Source: an uncultured Porphyromonadaceae bacterium (GTDB taxonomy: Bacteria > Bacteroidota > Bacteroidia > Bacteroidales > Muribaculaceae). Taken from it: a stretch of DNA of 64,000 bases. Under the pieces are notes generated by a model. The model was not told the DNA's origin. It did not search any database and was given only the letters and a program-made list of their open reading frames with translations. Where the stretch lies: contig CANSRU010000002.1 of NCBI GenBank assembly GCA_947649495.1, forward strand, positions 1 through 64,000, read 5' to 3'. Positions 17,429 to 26,572 of the stretch are shown here, piece after piece; the first letter of the stretch is position 1; each line of letters begins with the position of its first letter. The translations under genes and the position numbers were made by a program.

Positions 17429-18457
17429 ATGACTGACCTATTGCCCTCTCTGGCCGGAATGACCCTGAGGCAGCTCCAGGATGTGGCGGCCCAGTGCGGA
17501 ATGCCACGCTTTGCAGCCAAACAGATGGCCCGGTGGCTATATGTGAAACGCGCCACCGACATAGACTCCATGACCGACCTCTCAAAAAGCGCCCGCGAGA
17601 CCCTCAAGGAGCGCTATCGCGTGGGGCGCGAGGCTCCCAAGCTGCGCACCGTGTCGGCCGACGGCACCGTGAAATATCTGTTTGAGGGTGTGGGAGGCCG
17701 CGACATCGAATCGGTGATGATACCCGACGGCGACCGCGCCACCCTGTGCGTAAGCTCGCAGGCAGGATGCAAGATGAACTGCAGTTTCTGCATGACGGGA
17801 CGCCAGGGATTTCACGGCAATCTAACCACGGCCGCGATAATCAATCAGGTGCTGGCGGTGGAGGAGAGCGAACGGCTCACAAACATCGTGTTCATGGGCA
17901 TGGGTGAGCCGATGGACAATCTCGATGCCGTGCTCGGAGCCATAGAGATACTTACGGCCGAGTGGGGGATGGCTTGGAGCCCGAAGCGCATCACCGTGTC
18001 GAGCATAGGCAAGATAAAAGAGCTGCGTGTGCTTCTGGACACAACGAAAGTACACGTGGCCATAAGCGTGCATTCGCCCTTCGGGAGCGAACGTGCCGGC
18101 CTGATGCCCGTGGAGCGCGCCTATCCGCTGACCGAGGTGCTGGACATGCTGCGCGGATACGACTGGGCCCACCAGCGTAGGCTATCGATGGAATATATAA
18201 TGTGGGCAGGGGTGAACGACGACCGCCGTCATGCCGACGCCCTGGCCCGACTGCTGCGCGGACTCGACTGCCGGGTGAATCTGATACGATTCCACGCCAT
18301 ACCCGGAGTGGAGCTGAACACCGCCTCCGAACGTAACATGACCGCATTCCGCGACCGCCTGAACGAACTGGGCATAACAGCCACAATCAGGGCATCGCGC
18401 GGCGAGGACATTATGGCCGCCTGCGGAATGCTCGCGGGAAAGGAACGGAAAGCATAG
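17429..18457 (+). CDS. rlmN: 23S rRNA (adenine-2503-C2)-methyltransferase RlmN
   Basis: 342 aa. A radical-SAM enzyme that methylates C2 of A2503 in 23S rRNA, and in this family also A37 of some tRNAs. The iron-sulfur motif CxxxCxxC is C114, C118, C121 (CKMNCSFC). The N-terminal accessory helices (LRQLQDVAAQ, KQMARWLYVKR) and GMGEPMDN match the family, and length is normal. It stands alone with its own promoter, back to back with susC, and ends at a bidirectional terminator. Confidence 0.95.
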   Translation: MTDLLPSLAGMTLRQLQDVAAQCGMPRFAAKQMARWLYVKRATDIDSMTDLSKSARETLKERYRVGREAPKLRTVSADGTVKYLFEGVGGRDIESVMIPDGDRATLCVSSQAGCKMNCSFCMTGRQGFHGNLTTAAIINQVLAVEESERLTNIVFMGMGEPMDNLDAVLGAIEILTAEWGMAWSPKRITVSSIGKIKELRVLLDTTKVHVAISVHSPFGSERAGLMPVERAYPLTEVLDMLRGYDWAHQRRLSMEYIMWAGVNDDRRHADALARLLRGLDCRVNLIRFHAIPGVELNTASERNMTAFRDRLNELGITATIRASRGEDIMAACGMLAGKERKA

Positions 18458-18474
18458 GCTTATATAAAATAGCC

Positions 18475-18504
18475 AAACCCGCTCATGCAGGCATGGGCGG
18501 GTTT
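18475..18504. terminator. Bidirectional terminator between rlmN and the GH123-like gene
   Basis: AAACCCGC and GCGGGTTT form the outer stem, with CATG pairing inside. A T-rich tail is present on both strands. It lies between two convergent genes. Confidence 0.75.
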
Positions 18505-18527
18505 GTTATATCGTCAGGAAATCCAAA

Positions 18528-20264
18528 TCAGCGCGAGAGGACGTCGATGGCATGCTGGAGGTCGTCGACCACATTGCCGGTGGTGTACCACTTGTTCATC
18601 GCTCCGGAGCGCACGGGAATCAGCGCGCGCTCAAGCTGCTGAAGCCCGTCGACATCTTTTGCGGCAAGCAGCTCCTCGCGCAGCAGCCGCAGCTTCTCGC
18701 TCATCTGTATGCCCTCTACCATGCGCTCGTAGCGTATGGATGAACGGCCGTCGGGATATATGAAATAGGTGTCGCCCGGGGCAAACATGCGGAAACGTGT
18801 ATCCTCAAGAGGATTGTCCTGCCAGTTCATGTACGACCAATGTAGATAGCCGTCGTGACCGGTGGCAGTGGCATAGACCGGAAGATAAGCTCCGTCGGCA
18901 GGGTCGCTGTTGCTGAACTGGCTCGGAGCCGGAGTGGCGCAGCAGGTGTACATCAGTGTTATGAAGCCGGGGGTGGCATAACGGCGACGCATCACGTCGT
19001 CGGGGAAGAAATCGCCCTTTATAAGCGTGTAGGATTCAAGCGAGTCGACGAGCTCCTCGTGGTAGCTTCCGGCAAGCGACATCTTTATGCCCGGCACGGC
19101 CTTCTGGGCCACACGGCGGGCGTTGAGCATATCGGTGAGACCGCGCTCGTCCATCACTATCATGGTCTTGTCGTAGAGACCACGCTTGCGGAGATGGGAT
19201 GCGAAATCGCGCAGGAAGTCGGTCCACAGCTTCTCATATTCGGGAGAGTCGGTCTTGGCCTCGAGAAATTCGTACTTTCCGGTGGCCGCATCGAGATAAC
19301 GGAACTTCAACTCCCACGGCACCATGGTGAAGCATGAGAGATTGGCATTGATGCCGAACGAATCCATATAATCCACCCAGCGGTCAAACACATCGTAACC
19401 GAACTGCCAGGAGCCATCGGGCATGCGGGTTGTGGCCACCATCGGCTCAAACTTGTCGTGGCTCTGCTCGCCCCATGGTTCATAGAACAGTATTACTGAC
19501 ACCGTTTTCTGTCCGGCGCGCGCCAACTTCTCCATATATGGCCGCATAAGGCGGAAATGGTCGTCGCTCCACGGCTCAACGCCATAATATCGCGACACCG
19601 AATAGGGCTGCTGCCATAGGTCGAGATAGAAATCCATATCCTTTCCCGCCGGAAGCGCACGTTTATTTACTTTGAGGGTAAGCCCGAGCGACCCCACAGT
19701 GGCCTTGGTGCGGTCGTCGACCACATCGAGCGTCATGGTATAGGCTCCGGGGGCAAGGTCGGACGGAACCTCGACAGTGCACCATATCGGGCGCACCGAG
19801 CGGGCGGGCAACTCCGCCGGAATGCCGGGGAGGTCTATCATGTCGGGTACGGTGTAGGTGGGCAAAGTGTCAGGCGGATAGCCGCATGCGTTCCAGGCCG
19901 TGGTGGTGACATAGCGCATCCACGAAGCCGAGCTTCCGGGAGCGTCGAAAGTTTTTCCGCCCCGCTTCAGCCCCGACATGCGGAGAGAGAGAGGACCGGA
20001 ACCGCCGGGGCTCACCAACAGCGCCTCGATACCGGCACGCTCGCCGCGCCACACATTAATAGTCGTGTCGGCCACAGCCACACGCGGCGGAGTGGCCAGC
20101 TGGCGGTAATGGACATTTTTCGACACCCAGGTGAGGCGGGGGGAAACACCCTCGGTTTCCCAGCCCGAGGTGTCGACCGTAGCCGTATCGGCAGGCTCCT
20201 GATAGGCCGATGCCATGAGAGGCACCGCGGCGAAAAGAGCGAGAATATGCTTGGTCAGTGACAT
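18528..20264 (-). CDS. GH123-like glycosidase (DUF4091/DUF6067 type)
   Basis: 578 aa; signal peptide about 1-20 (ASAYQ). An N-terminal beta-sandwich (about 40-205) precedes a TIM-barrel-like region (about 215-500). Adjacent acids in IVMDERGL (D372-E373) correspond to the Asp-Glu pair that GH123 beta-N-acetylgalactosaminidases use for substrate-assisted hydrolysis. GH123 enzymes act on GalNAc of glycolipids or other glycans. The call rests on fold-level resemblance and the DE pair, so the exact substrate is uncertain. It reads away from dtd from a shared 113-bp intergenic region with a perfect inverted repeat. Confidence 0.7.
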   Translation of the reverse strand: MSLTKHILALFAAVPLMASAYQEPADTATVDTSGWETEGVSPRLTWVSKNVHYRQLATPPRVAVADTTINVWRGERAGIEALLVSPGGSGPLSLRMSGLKRGGKTFDAPGSSASWMRYVTTTAWNACGYPPDTLPTYTVPDMIDLPGIPAELPARSVRPIWCTVEVPSDLAPGAYTMTLDVVDDRTKATVGSLGLTLKVNKRALPAGKDMDFYLDLWQQPYSVSRYYGVEPWSDDHFRLMRPYMEKLARAGQKTVSVILFYEPWGEQSHDKFEPMVATTRMPDGSWQFGYDVFDRWVDYMDSFGINANLSCFTMVPWELKFRYLDAATGKYEFLEAKTDSPEYEKLWTDFLRDFASHLRKRGLYDKTMIVMDERGLTDMLNARRVAQKAVPGIKMSLAGSYHEELVDSLESYTLIKGDFFPDDVMRRRYATPGFITLMYTCCATPAPSQFSNSDPADGAYLPVYATATGHDGYLHWSYMNWQDNPLEDTRFRMFAPGDTYFIYPDGRSSIRYERMVEGIQMSEKLRLLREELLAAKDVDGLQQLERALIPVRSGAMNKWYTTGNVVDDLQHAIDVLSR

Positions 20265-20302
20265 GATGGTAAAAGTATGGTATTGAGGTTAATTGATTAA
20301 TT

Positions 20303-20351
20303 TAGCGCAAACTTACTCAAAATTTCGGATATTTTGAGTAAGTTTGCGCTA
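20303..20351. promoter_or_regulatory. Perfect 21-bp inverted repeat with outward promoter boxes
   Basis: The arms 20303-20323 and 20331-20351 are exact reverse complements around the loop TTCGGAT. Each arm contains TAAGTTTG pointing outward (minus strand 20308-20315, plus strand 20339-20346), matching the Bacteroidetes -7 box. The two starts would fall about 37 bases from the GH123-like gene and 25 bases from dtd. A symmetrical divergent promoter, an operator, or a recombination scar are all possible. Confidence 0.6.
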
Positions 20352-20377
20352 TTAACGGCACCAAACGAAGAGAAAAC

Positions 20378-20830
20378 ATGCGCATAGTGATACAGCGTGT
20401 AACGCAAGCATCGGTCACCATCGACGGTAAGCTCCATTCCTCCATAGGCATGGGCATGGCTGTGCTTGTGGGCGTGGAGTGCGGCGATACTGCCGACGAT
20501 GCACGATGGCTCGCCGAGAAAACCGCGGCACTGCGCATTTTCGACGACAGCAACGGTGTGATGAACCTCCCCGTCACAGCCGTGGGTGGCGACATTCTCG
20601 CCGTGAGCCAGTTCACTCTCATGGCCTCGACACGCAAAGGAAACCGGCCGAGCTACATACGCGCCGCCAGGCCGGAACCGGGCAAGGAGCTCTACGATGC
20701 CTATTGCACCTTGGTGGGCGAACTCACCGGCCGCAACGTGGCCAAAGGAGTGTTCGGCGCCGACATGAAAGTGGACATCGCCAACAATGGGCCGGTAACA
20801 ATAATAATCGATTCACGACTGCGGGAATGA
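20378..20830 (+). CDS. dtd: D-aminoacyl-tRNA deacylase
   Basis: 150 aa, normal length. It removes D-amino acids mischarged on tRNA. Both family motifs are present: SQFTL (about 87-91) and NGPVT near the C-terminus (about 137-141), which together form the chirality-checking active site in the dimer. First gene of a tight operon; its stop overlaps the next start as ATGA. Confidence 0.96.
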   Translation: MRIVIQRVTQASVTIDGKLHSSIGMGMAVLVGVECGDTADDARWLAEKTAALRIFDDSNGVMNLPVTAVGGDILAVSQFTLMASTRKGNRPSYIRAARPEPGKELYDAYCTLVGELTGRNVAKGVFGADMKVDIANNGPVTIIIDSRLRE

Positions 20831-21186
20831 ATGCCTCGGATATCACATTGAAACAGATGCAGCAGATGGTCCACGAATGGATCACCACCGTGGGAGTGCG
20901 CTATTTCTCACCGCTCACCAACATGGCTATCCTTGCCGAGGAGACCGGCGAAGTGGCCCGGATAATGGCGCGGCGCCATGGCGACCAGTCGTGGAAGCAT
21001 GGCGAGAACCCCGACCTGGCCGACGAACTCGCCGACATGCTTTGGGTGCTGACCGCCATAGCCAATCAGGAAGGCATAGACCTCAACGAAGCCTTCATGA
21101 ACAATATACGCAAGAAAAGCATTAGGGACAAAGAGAGACATATCTCAAACCCCAAGCTCACAGATAATTCCACACAGACCTCATAA
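20827..21186 (+). CDS. MazG-like nucleotide pyrophosphohydrolase
   Basis: 119 aa, start ATG at 20827 overlapping the dtd stop codon by 4 bases. The MazG fold's acidic motifs are seen: EETGEVAR (about 39-46) and DELADMLW (about 66-73), which bind the magnesium used to split NTPs into NMP and pyrophosphate. A single MazG domain fits small housekeeping members that clean up non-canonical nucleotides. The frame stays open upstream inside dtd, but that extension is an out-of-frame reading of dtd. Confidence 0.88.
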   Translation: MNASDITLKQMQQMVHEWITTVGVRYFSPLTNMAILAEETGEVARIMARRHGDQSWKHGENPDLADELADMLWVLTAIANQEGIDLNEAFMNNIRKKSIRDKERHISNPKLTDNSTQTS

Positions 21187-21207
21187 ACAAAACAAAATAC
21201 TGAAATT

Positions 21208-22092
21208 ATGGCAGATAAATATCACGATTCAGTGGCTAAGAGCCAGGTAATCACCGACGACCAGCTGGTAAAGGACACCGTGGCCAAGATTCTGGCCGAC
21301 AAGATGGAGGAAAACCGCACTCACGATGTGATGAAACTCCTGTTCAACTGCATAGACCTTACCACACTCAACGCCACCGACTCACAAAGCTCCGTGGCGC
21401 GGTTTACCGAACGTGTCAACGATTTTGAGAATGAACATGGCGACCTGCCCAACGTGGCCGCCATCTGTGTCTACCCATGCTTCGCGCCGGTGGTGCGCGC
21501 CGTGCTCGACGTAACTTCGGTCAACATCGCAGCCGTGTCGGGAGGATTCCCTTCGTCACAGACATTCCCTGAGGTCAAAGTGGCCGAGACCGCGCTCGCC
21601 GTGGAAGGTGGAGCCGATGAGATAGACATCGTGCTCAACCTCGGCAATTTCCTTGACGGCGATTGGGAAGAGGTGTGCGACGAGATTCAGGAACTCAAAC
21701 ACTCCTGCCGCGAGGCTCATCTCAAAGTGATATTGGAAACCGGAGCCCTCAAGACTGCCGAAAACATACGCGCTGCCTCTATTCTCTCCATGTACTCCGG
21801 AGCCGATTTCATCAAGACATCCACAGGCAAGGGCTATCCCGGCGCATCGCTCGAAGCGGCCTACGTAATGTGCCAGTGCATAAAGGAATATTACGAACAG
21901 ACCGGACGCATGGTAGGCTTCAAGCCTGCCGGTGGCGTATCGACCACCGACGAGGCAATTGCCTACTACACAATCGTCAAAGAGGTGCTTGGCGAAAAAT
22001 GGCTCGACAACGAATACTTCCGCATCGGTGCAAGCCGTCTGGCCAACAATCTGCTCTCCGACATTCTCGGCACCGAGACAAAATTTTTCTAA
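21208..22092 (+). CDS. deoC: Deoxyribose-phosphate aldolase
   Basis: 294 aa. It splits 2-deoxyribose 5-phosphate into glyceraldehyde 3-phosphate and acetaldehyde in deoxynucleoside salvage. The Schiff-base lysine is K203 in FIKTSTGKG; the second lysine is K239 in VGFKPAGGV; D138 and D140 lie in ADEIDIVLN. About 40 N-terminal residues extend beyond the shortest family members. It follows mazG by 21 bp and fits with nucleotide-pool functions. Confidence 0.95.
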   Translation: MADKYHDSVAKSQVITDDQLVKDTVAKILADKMEENRTHDVMKLLFNCIDLTTLNATDSQSSVARFTERVNDFENEHGDLPNVAAICVYPCFAPVVRAVLDVTSVNIAAVSGGFPSSQTFPEVKVAETALAVEGGADEIDIVLNLGNFLDGDWEEVCDEIQELKHSCREAHLKVILETGALKTAENIRAASILSMYSGADFIKTSTGKGYPGASLEAAYVMCQCIKEYYEQTGRMVGFKPAGGVSTTDEAIAYYTIVKEVLGEKWLDNEYFRIGASRLANNLLSDILGTETKFF

Positions 22093-22110
22093 CCCACATC
22101 ACCACCACGC

Positions 22111-22581
22111 ATGCTTTACTGGGTAATAATAAACAACCAACGCTTAGGCCCGCTGCCTGTCGAGGAACTGAAAAACCTCAACATTCAGCGCGACACACTC
22201 GTGTGGCACGAAGGCCTGCGCGACTGGAGCCGCGCTGCATCGCTGCCCGAACTGTCAGATATAGTGCCGGCGCCGGCACCCATTCCGCCAATTCCTTGGC
22301 GGAATGGCCTACAGGAAACCCCGGAGCCACATGGCGCCAACCGGCAGGCTGAACCGCTCCCGCCCACCTATCTCGCATGGAACATCGTGGTGATGATATG
22401 CTGCTGCATCCCCACCGGACTGGTAGGGCTGATATACTCCACCATGGTACAGCCGCGCTACATGCGGGGCGACTACGATGGAGCCCGGAAAGCCTCGCAG
22501 AATGCCGAGATATGGCTCATAGTGACCATAGTGGCCGGACTCATAGCCTTACCCTTCCAGATTATCTTCACACTGCTGTGA
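22111..22581 (+). CDS. GYF-domain / CD225-type membrane protein
   Basis: 156 aa. The N-terminal GYF_2 domain (about 3-50, YWVIINNQRLGPLPVEEL) is followed by a Pro-rich linker (about 54-86) and two membrane segments (about 88-110 and 133-155). The connecting loop contains Y...GDYDGARKAS, typical of CD225/dispanin proteins. Function is unknown; GYF domains bind proline-rich peptides. It follows deoC by 18 bp and overlaps the next gene. Confidence 0.8.
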   Translation: MLYWVIINNQRLGPLPVEELKNLNIQRDTLVWHEGLRDWSRAASLPELSDIVPAPAPIPPIPWRNGLQETPEPHGANRQAEPLPPTYLAWNIVVMICCCIPTGLVGLIYSTMVQPRYMRGDYDGARKASQNAEIWLIVTIVAGLIALPFQIIFTLL

Positions 22582-22961
22582 TACAACTGCAGGGCAAACG
22601 TAAAAAAATGGCAATAGCGGCGCTTATCATCATAGGCGCCGCATTGCTTTTGCTGTATGCCCTTGTAGATCCCGCCACCCACCTGTTTCCGCGGTGCGTC
22701 ATAAAATCCATCACCGGCATCGACTGCCCGGGGTGCGGCTCACAGCGGGCTGCCCATGCCCTGCTCCACGGCGACATAGCCGCAGCTTGGAGCTACAATG
22801 CATTCATGGTTACGGCCATCCCCTTTGTCGCGCTCATGCTGCTGGCTCAGGCTATGCCCCGACACCTGCAGCGGCTTCACCGTGCGCTCAACTCACCGGC
22901 GGTGATATGGACATGGTTCATTGTGATAATAGCTTGGTGGATAGGACGCAACATCTTGTAG
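22578..22961 (+). CDS. DUF2752 membrane protein
   Basis: About 127 aa from a GTG overlapping the previous stop (GTGA); an ATG at 22608 is the alternative (117 aa). I prefer GTG because it keeps the positive KRKK stretch before the first membrane helix. DUF2752 features are clear: a first helix, the conserved GIDCPGCGSQRA motif with two cysteines, then two more helices. GYF/CD225 and DUF2752 genes are frequent neighbours in Bacteroidetes. No function is established. It ends 6 bp from the convergent phospholipase gene. Confidence 0.8.
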   Translation: MIQLQGKRKKMAIAALIIIGAALLLLYALVDPATHLFPRCVIKSITGIDCPGCGSQRAAHALLHGDIAAAWSYNAFMVTAIPFVALMLLAQAMPRHLQRLHRALNSPAVIWTWFIVIIAWWIGRNIL

Positions 22962-22967
22962 ACCGCG

Positions 22968-23813
22968 TCAGAAATCGCTGAATATGCGGGGCTTGATCAC
23001 TATCCCCACGCGCAGCATCGAATGAAACTGCTTGTAGTCGAGCAGCCCCTCGCCATATCCGTTGTAATACTGGAGGAACAGATATTGATTGTCGCGTTTG
23101 AACAGACGATAGTTCAACTCCACTATCGTATTGTAGTTCAACCTCCATCCGCGGCGTTTTACCAGCGTTACCGACGCACCGAAACGCCTGTCTGACGAGA
23201 AAAACGATGTTCCCACCTGATATATACCGCAGTAATCGAGAATATCCTTATTCTCCACTCCGTCCACTATCGGCACCCAGAACTTGCCGTGGACCACGAA
23301 ATTGGGGTCTATCAGTATGCTGCCGCCGAGACTCACCTTGTTCCACGAGCGCGACTTCACACCGTCGCGGCCATTGCTCTCATGCTCGAGCAGAAGCTGG
23401 AGCTTGCCCACGAACCGTCCGTTGACAAACAGCGGCTTCACCAGACCTATGCCGGGATTGAAGTTAAGGTCGGTCATGGGCATGGAATTCTCGAGCACAT
23501 TCCAGAACACCTTCTGCGTATAGAACAGAAACAGATATGTGTTCCACGGCAAAGTGCTCTTGGTAAGCCTTTGCGCTATCGATATCTGGAACTTCACATT
23601 GGAATTATCGCGCGTAGGCCGCTTTCCCACGGGCACGCCGAACACAAAATAATTGTCCTTGTAGATGCCGAACGACGGCTGGCTGTCGAAAGCCCGACGC
23701 AGACTGTCAGTATCGATAGCCACCGAATCCTGAGCCACTATCTGACCCGCCGCAGGCAGGCACGGCCATAATGCGAGCCACAGCAGCACGCACGGCAAAA
23801 TCCGTCTCCACAT
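22968..23813 (-). CDS. pldA: Outer-membrane phospholipase A (OMPLA/PldA)
   Basis: 281 aa from the ATG at 23813. OMPLA removes misplaced phospholipids from the outer leaflet of the outer membrane. The catalytic set is visible in HESNGR and SRSWNK: H144, S146 and N158, matching the His-Ser-Asn triad of E. coli PldA. A signal peptide (about 1-24) precedes a beta-barrel protein. The open frame extends 25 codons further upstream, but the promoter boxes at 23831-23860 lie inside that extension, so the later start is preferred. Confidence 0.9.
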   Translation of the reverse strand: MWRRILPCVLLWLALWPCLPAAGQIVAQDSVAIDTDSLRRAFDSQPSFGIYKDNYFVFGVPVGKRPTRDNSNVKFQISIAQRLTKSTLPWNTYLFLFYTQKVFWNVLENSMPMTDLNFNPGIGLVKPLFVNGRFVGKLQLLLEHESNGRDGVKSRSWNKVSLGGSILIDPNFVVHGKFWVPIVDGVENKDILDYCGIYQVGTSFFSSDRRFGASVTLVKRRGWRLNYNTIVELNYRLFKRDNQYLFLQYYNGYGEGLLDYKQFHSMLRVGIVIKPRIFSDF

Positions 23814-23830
23814 TGCACCAATCATACCCG

Positions 23831-23860
23831 CAAAGTTAACACGTTGCCGCAAAACAGCAA
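23831..23860 (-). promoter_or_regulatory. pldA promoter
   Basis: On the minus strand GTTG (TTG at 23858-23860), 19 bases, then TAACTTTG (23831-23838). The start would be near 23825, about 11 bases before the ATG. This fixes the pldA start codon. Confidence 0.65.
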
Positions 23861-23901
23861 CCACACTCCACCCACTTTTTACCCCCACCTCACTCCTTTT
23901 C

Positions 23902-23932
23902 TTGCTTTAGTGACCGCTTATGGTTAACTTTG
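23902..23932 (+). promoter_or_regulatory. Promoter of the DUF4369 lipoprotein gene
   Basis: TTG (23902-23904), 20 bases, TAACTTTG (23925-23932). It is divergent from the pldA promoter. The start near 23940 rules out the ATG at 23920 and supports the ATG at 23962. Confidence 0.65.
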
Positions 23933-23961
23933 TCAGCATTAACCCATATCCAACACCCGCA

Positions 23962-24981
23962 ATGACCCGCTGTATCAGATTCACCATAGTCGCGCTCATC
24001 GCCATAATCGTCGCATCGTGTGGCAAAAGCGACCGTTTCGTTATCAAAGGACGCATATCGGGCATAGGCTCACAGACCCTGGCCCTCACCTACTATGCCG
24101 CAGGTGGACTTAAACGCGTAAAGGTGCCAGCATCCGACGGTCGCGTGACATTCGACGGCGTATCTGTCACACCCACCCTCGCCACTGTCACACTGGCCGA
24201 CGGCACCCCCATAGCCACCCTCGTGGTGAAAAATGGCGACAAGGTATCGTTCACCACCAATGTCGACGACCCCCTCTCGCTCGATGTCAGCGGCAACAGC
24301 GCCTCAGAGAAGATTGCGGCATGGCTCCGCGACAATGCCCACCATCTGCATGACGGCGACGCACGCAGCGTCAACGAATCCATAGCCCGCTTCGTCGCGG
24401 CCAACAAATCCAACACCGCAGCTACAGCCCTGATGGTGACGCAATTCCGCACCGAAGGATTTGAAACCCTTGCCGACTCCCTCTTTTCACTCATCGACGT
24501 ATCGGCACGTCCGGCATCGGTGGTACAGAACTTCTCCACAGTCCTTTCGGCACAGCTCTCCACCACAGCCCATGCCGACCTGCAGCCCATGAACCTCTAT
24601 TCGGCAGGCGACACTATCACCGCCTACAATCCACGACGCCATTCGGCATCGCTGCTATGCTTCCTCCCCGACCTGCGTGCCGCACGCGACAGCATCACCC
24701 CTCTTATGCGCCGTCTCGCCCGTGGCTACCCATCACGGCGGCTAAAAGTTATCGAAATCTCCACCGCCTCCGATTCTGCCGCATGGCAGCGTTGCATAGC
24801 CTCCGATTCCGCCATATGGCTCCAGACCTGGGCCCCCGGCTCAGTGGCATCCACCAACATAGGCAAACTCTCCATTCCCCGCCTCCCCTACTTCATAGTG
24901 GCCGACTCTACCGGCGCGCAGATCTACCGCGGCCCATCCATATCCACTGCCGAAAACACCATTTCCGGCAAACTCAAATAA
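23962..24981 (+). CDS. DUF4369 / thioredoxin-fold lipoprotein without CxxC
   Basis: 339 aa from the ATG at 23962. Lipobox VASC (C20). The N-terminal part (about 25-110, FVIKGRISGIGSQTLALTYY) matches DUF4369, a beta domain usually fused to a TlpA/AhpC-type thioredoxin domain. The C-terminal part (about 225-339) keeps the thioredoxin-like outline, including a cis-Pro-like LSIPRLPYFIV, but where CxxC is expected only one Cys is seen (LLCFLPD). It may be a structural or binding protein rather than a redox enzyme. Confidence 0.7.
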   Translation: MTRCIRFTIVALIAIIVASCGKSDRFVIKGRISGIGSQTLALTYYAAGGLKRVKVPASDGRVTFDGVSVTPTLATVTLADGTPIATLVVKNGDKVSFTTNVDDPLSLDVSGNSASEKIAAWLRDNAHHLHDGDARSVNESIARFVAANKSNTAATALMVTQFRTEGFETLADSLFSLIDVSARPASVVQNFSTVLSAQLSTTAHADLQPMNLYSAGDTITAYNPRRHSASLLCFLPDLRAARDSITPLMRRLARGYPSRRLKVIEISTASDSAAWQRCIASDSAIWLQTWAPGSVASTNIGKLSIPRLPYFIVADSTGAQIYRGPSISTAENTISGKLK

Positions 24982-25006
24982 CCCCTCCTCCCCCCACAAA
25001 AACAAC

Positions 25007-26572
25007 ATGCTTGTCAAGACATACGGAGCCGCCGTACAAGGCATTGACGCACTGCAGGTAACCATAGAAGTGGTAGCCGAGCAAGGCATATCATATCACC
25101 TCGTCGGCCTGCCCGATGCGGCCGTCAAGGAAAGTTACCGCCGCGTCATGGCAGCCGTAACGCAAAGCGGATTTGACTACCCGCGCCGACGCATCACCAT
25201 CAATCTATCGCCCGCCGATGTTAAGAAAGAGGGCGCAGCCTACGACCTTCCCATAGCCATAGGCATGCTCGCCGCCTCTGACAAGATAAACGTCGGCACA
25301 ATGCTCGACAGCTACATGATAATGGGCGAACTGTCGCTCGACGGCTCCGTGCTACCCATACGCGGCGCACTCCCTATGGCCATACTCGCCCGGCAGCTCG
25401 GCTTCAAAGGCATGATAGTGCCTGCGGCCAACGCCACTGAAGCCGCCGTGGTGAACCGCCTCGAAGTCTACGGAGTCGACAATCTCCGTCAGGTGGTCGG
25501 ATTCCTCTCGGGCGAAACCGACATTCCGCCTACCATAGTCGACACTCGGGCGGAATTTGCCGCCGAGGCCGGAAATTTCGACTTCGACTTCTCTGAAGTA
25601 AAAGGTCAGGAAAATGTGAAACGCGCCCTCGAGGTGGCCTGCGCCGGCGGCCACAACATACTCCTCATCGGGCCGCCCGGAGCCGGAAAATCCATGATGG
25701 CCAAACGCATCCCGTCCATTCTCCCGCCGCTCACTCTCAGCGAAGCCCTTGAAACCACCAAGATACACTCCGTGGCCGGAAAGCTCAGCCGTGGCTCGCG
25801 GCTTATGACGCGGCGGCCGTTCCGCGCGCCACACCACACCATATCGCCCGTAGCGCTCGTGGGAGGTGGCACAAATCCCACCCCCGGCGAAATATCGCTT
25901 GCCCACAACGGTGTGCTCTTTCTCGACGAATTCCCCGAATTCTCGCGCTCCGTGCTCGAAGTTATGCGCCAGCCGCTTGAGGACCGCCACATATCCATTG
26001 CACGGGCGAAATACGCCATAGATTATCCCGCAGGATTCATGCTCGTGGCAAGCATGAACCCTTGCCCCTGCGGCTACTACAACCACCCCACCAAGCAATG
26101 TGAATGCCCTCCGGGAGCTGTGCGGAAATACCTCAACCGCATATCCGGCCCGCTGCTCGACCGCATCGACCTCCAGGTAGAGATACTCCCGGTGCCTTTC
26201 GACAGCATAGCCTCAGCCACCCCGGGCGAGCCAAGCGAAGCCATACGTCGCCGGGTGATAGAAGCACGCGCCATACAGCAACAGCGTTTCGCCTCAGAAC
26301 CCGGAGTGCACTGCAACGCCCAGATGAACTCCCGGTTGCTCGGCATCCACGCACGTCTCGACGCCGAAAGCCTCGCCATTCTCCGCGACACCATGACACG
26401 ATTCGACATGAGCGCACGCGCCTACGACCGCATTTTAAAAGTGGCACGCACCATTGCCGACCTCGACAACGCTTCGCCATCCATCCTCCCGCGCCACATG
26501 CGCGAGGCCGTGTCCTACCGCAATCTCGACCGTTCATCGTGGGGAGCCACATCCCAAGCCACCCCCTTCTGA
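25007..26572 (+). CDS. YifB/ComM family AAA+ ATPase (Mg-chelatase-like)
   Basis: 521 aa. An N-terminal ChlI/S5-fold domain (about 1-165) is followed by an AAA+ domain with Walker A GPPGAGKS (222-229) and Walker B GVLFLDEF, then a cysteine cluster (NPCPCGYY ... CECPPG) and a C-terminal helical lid. In other bacteria ComM is a hexameric branch-migration helicase in natural transformation; whether that applies here is unknown. It starts 25 bp after the lipoprotein gene. Confidence 0.9.
   Translation: MLVKTYGAAVQGIDALQVTIEVVAEQGISYHLVGLPDAAVKESYRRVMAAVTQSGFDYPRRRITINLSPADVKKEGAAYDLPIAIGMLAASDKINVGTMLDSYMIMGELSLDGSVLPIRGALPMAILARQLGFKGMIVPAANATEAAVVNRLEVYGVDNLRQVVGFLSGETDIPPTIVDTRAEFAAEAGNFDFDFSEVKGQENVKRALEVACAGGHNILLIGPPGAGKSMMAKRIPSILPPLTLSEALETTKIHSVAGKLSRGSRLMTRRPFRAPHHTISPVALVGGGTNPTPGEISLAHNGVLFLDEFPEFSRSVLEVMRQPLEDRHISIARAKYAIDYPAGFMLVASMNPCPCGYYNHPTKQCECPPGAVRKYLNRISGPLLDRIDLQVEILPVPFDSIASATPGEPSEAIRRRVIEARAIQQQRFASEPGVHCNAQMNSRLLGIHARLDAESLAILRDTMTRFDMSARAYDRILKVARTIADLDNASPSILPRHMREAVSYRNLDRSSWGATSQATPF

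Noticed and set aside
20479..20826. Longer MazG-like protein starting inside dtd
   Set aside because: The upstream extension is a shifted reading of dtd; the ATGA overlap at 20827 gives the natural start.
22377..22607. Longer DUF2752 protein starting inside the GYF gene
   Set aside because: The extra N-terminal part is an out-of-frame reading of the GYF/CD225 gene; the conserved DUF2752 part begins after 22578.
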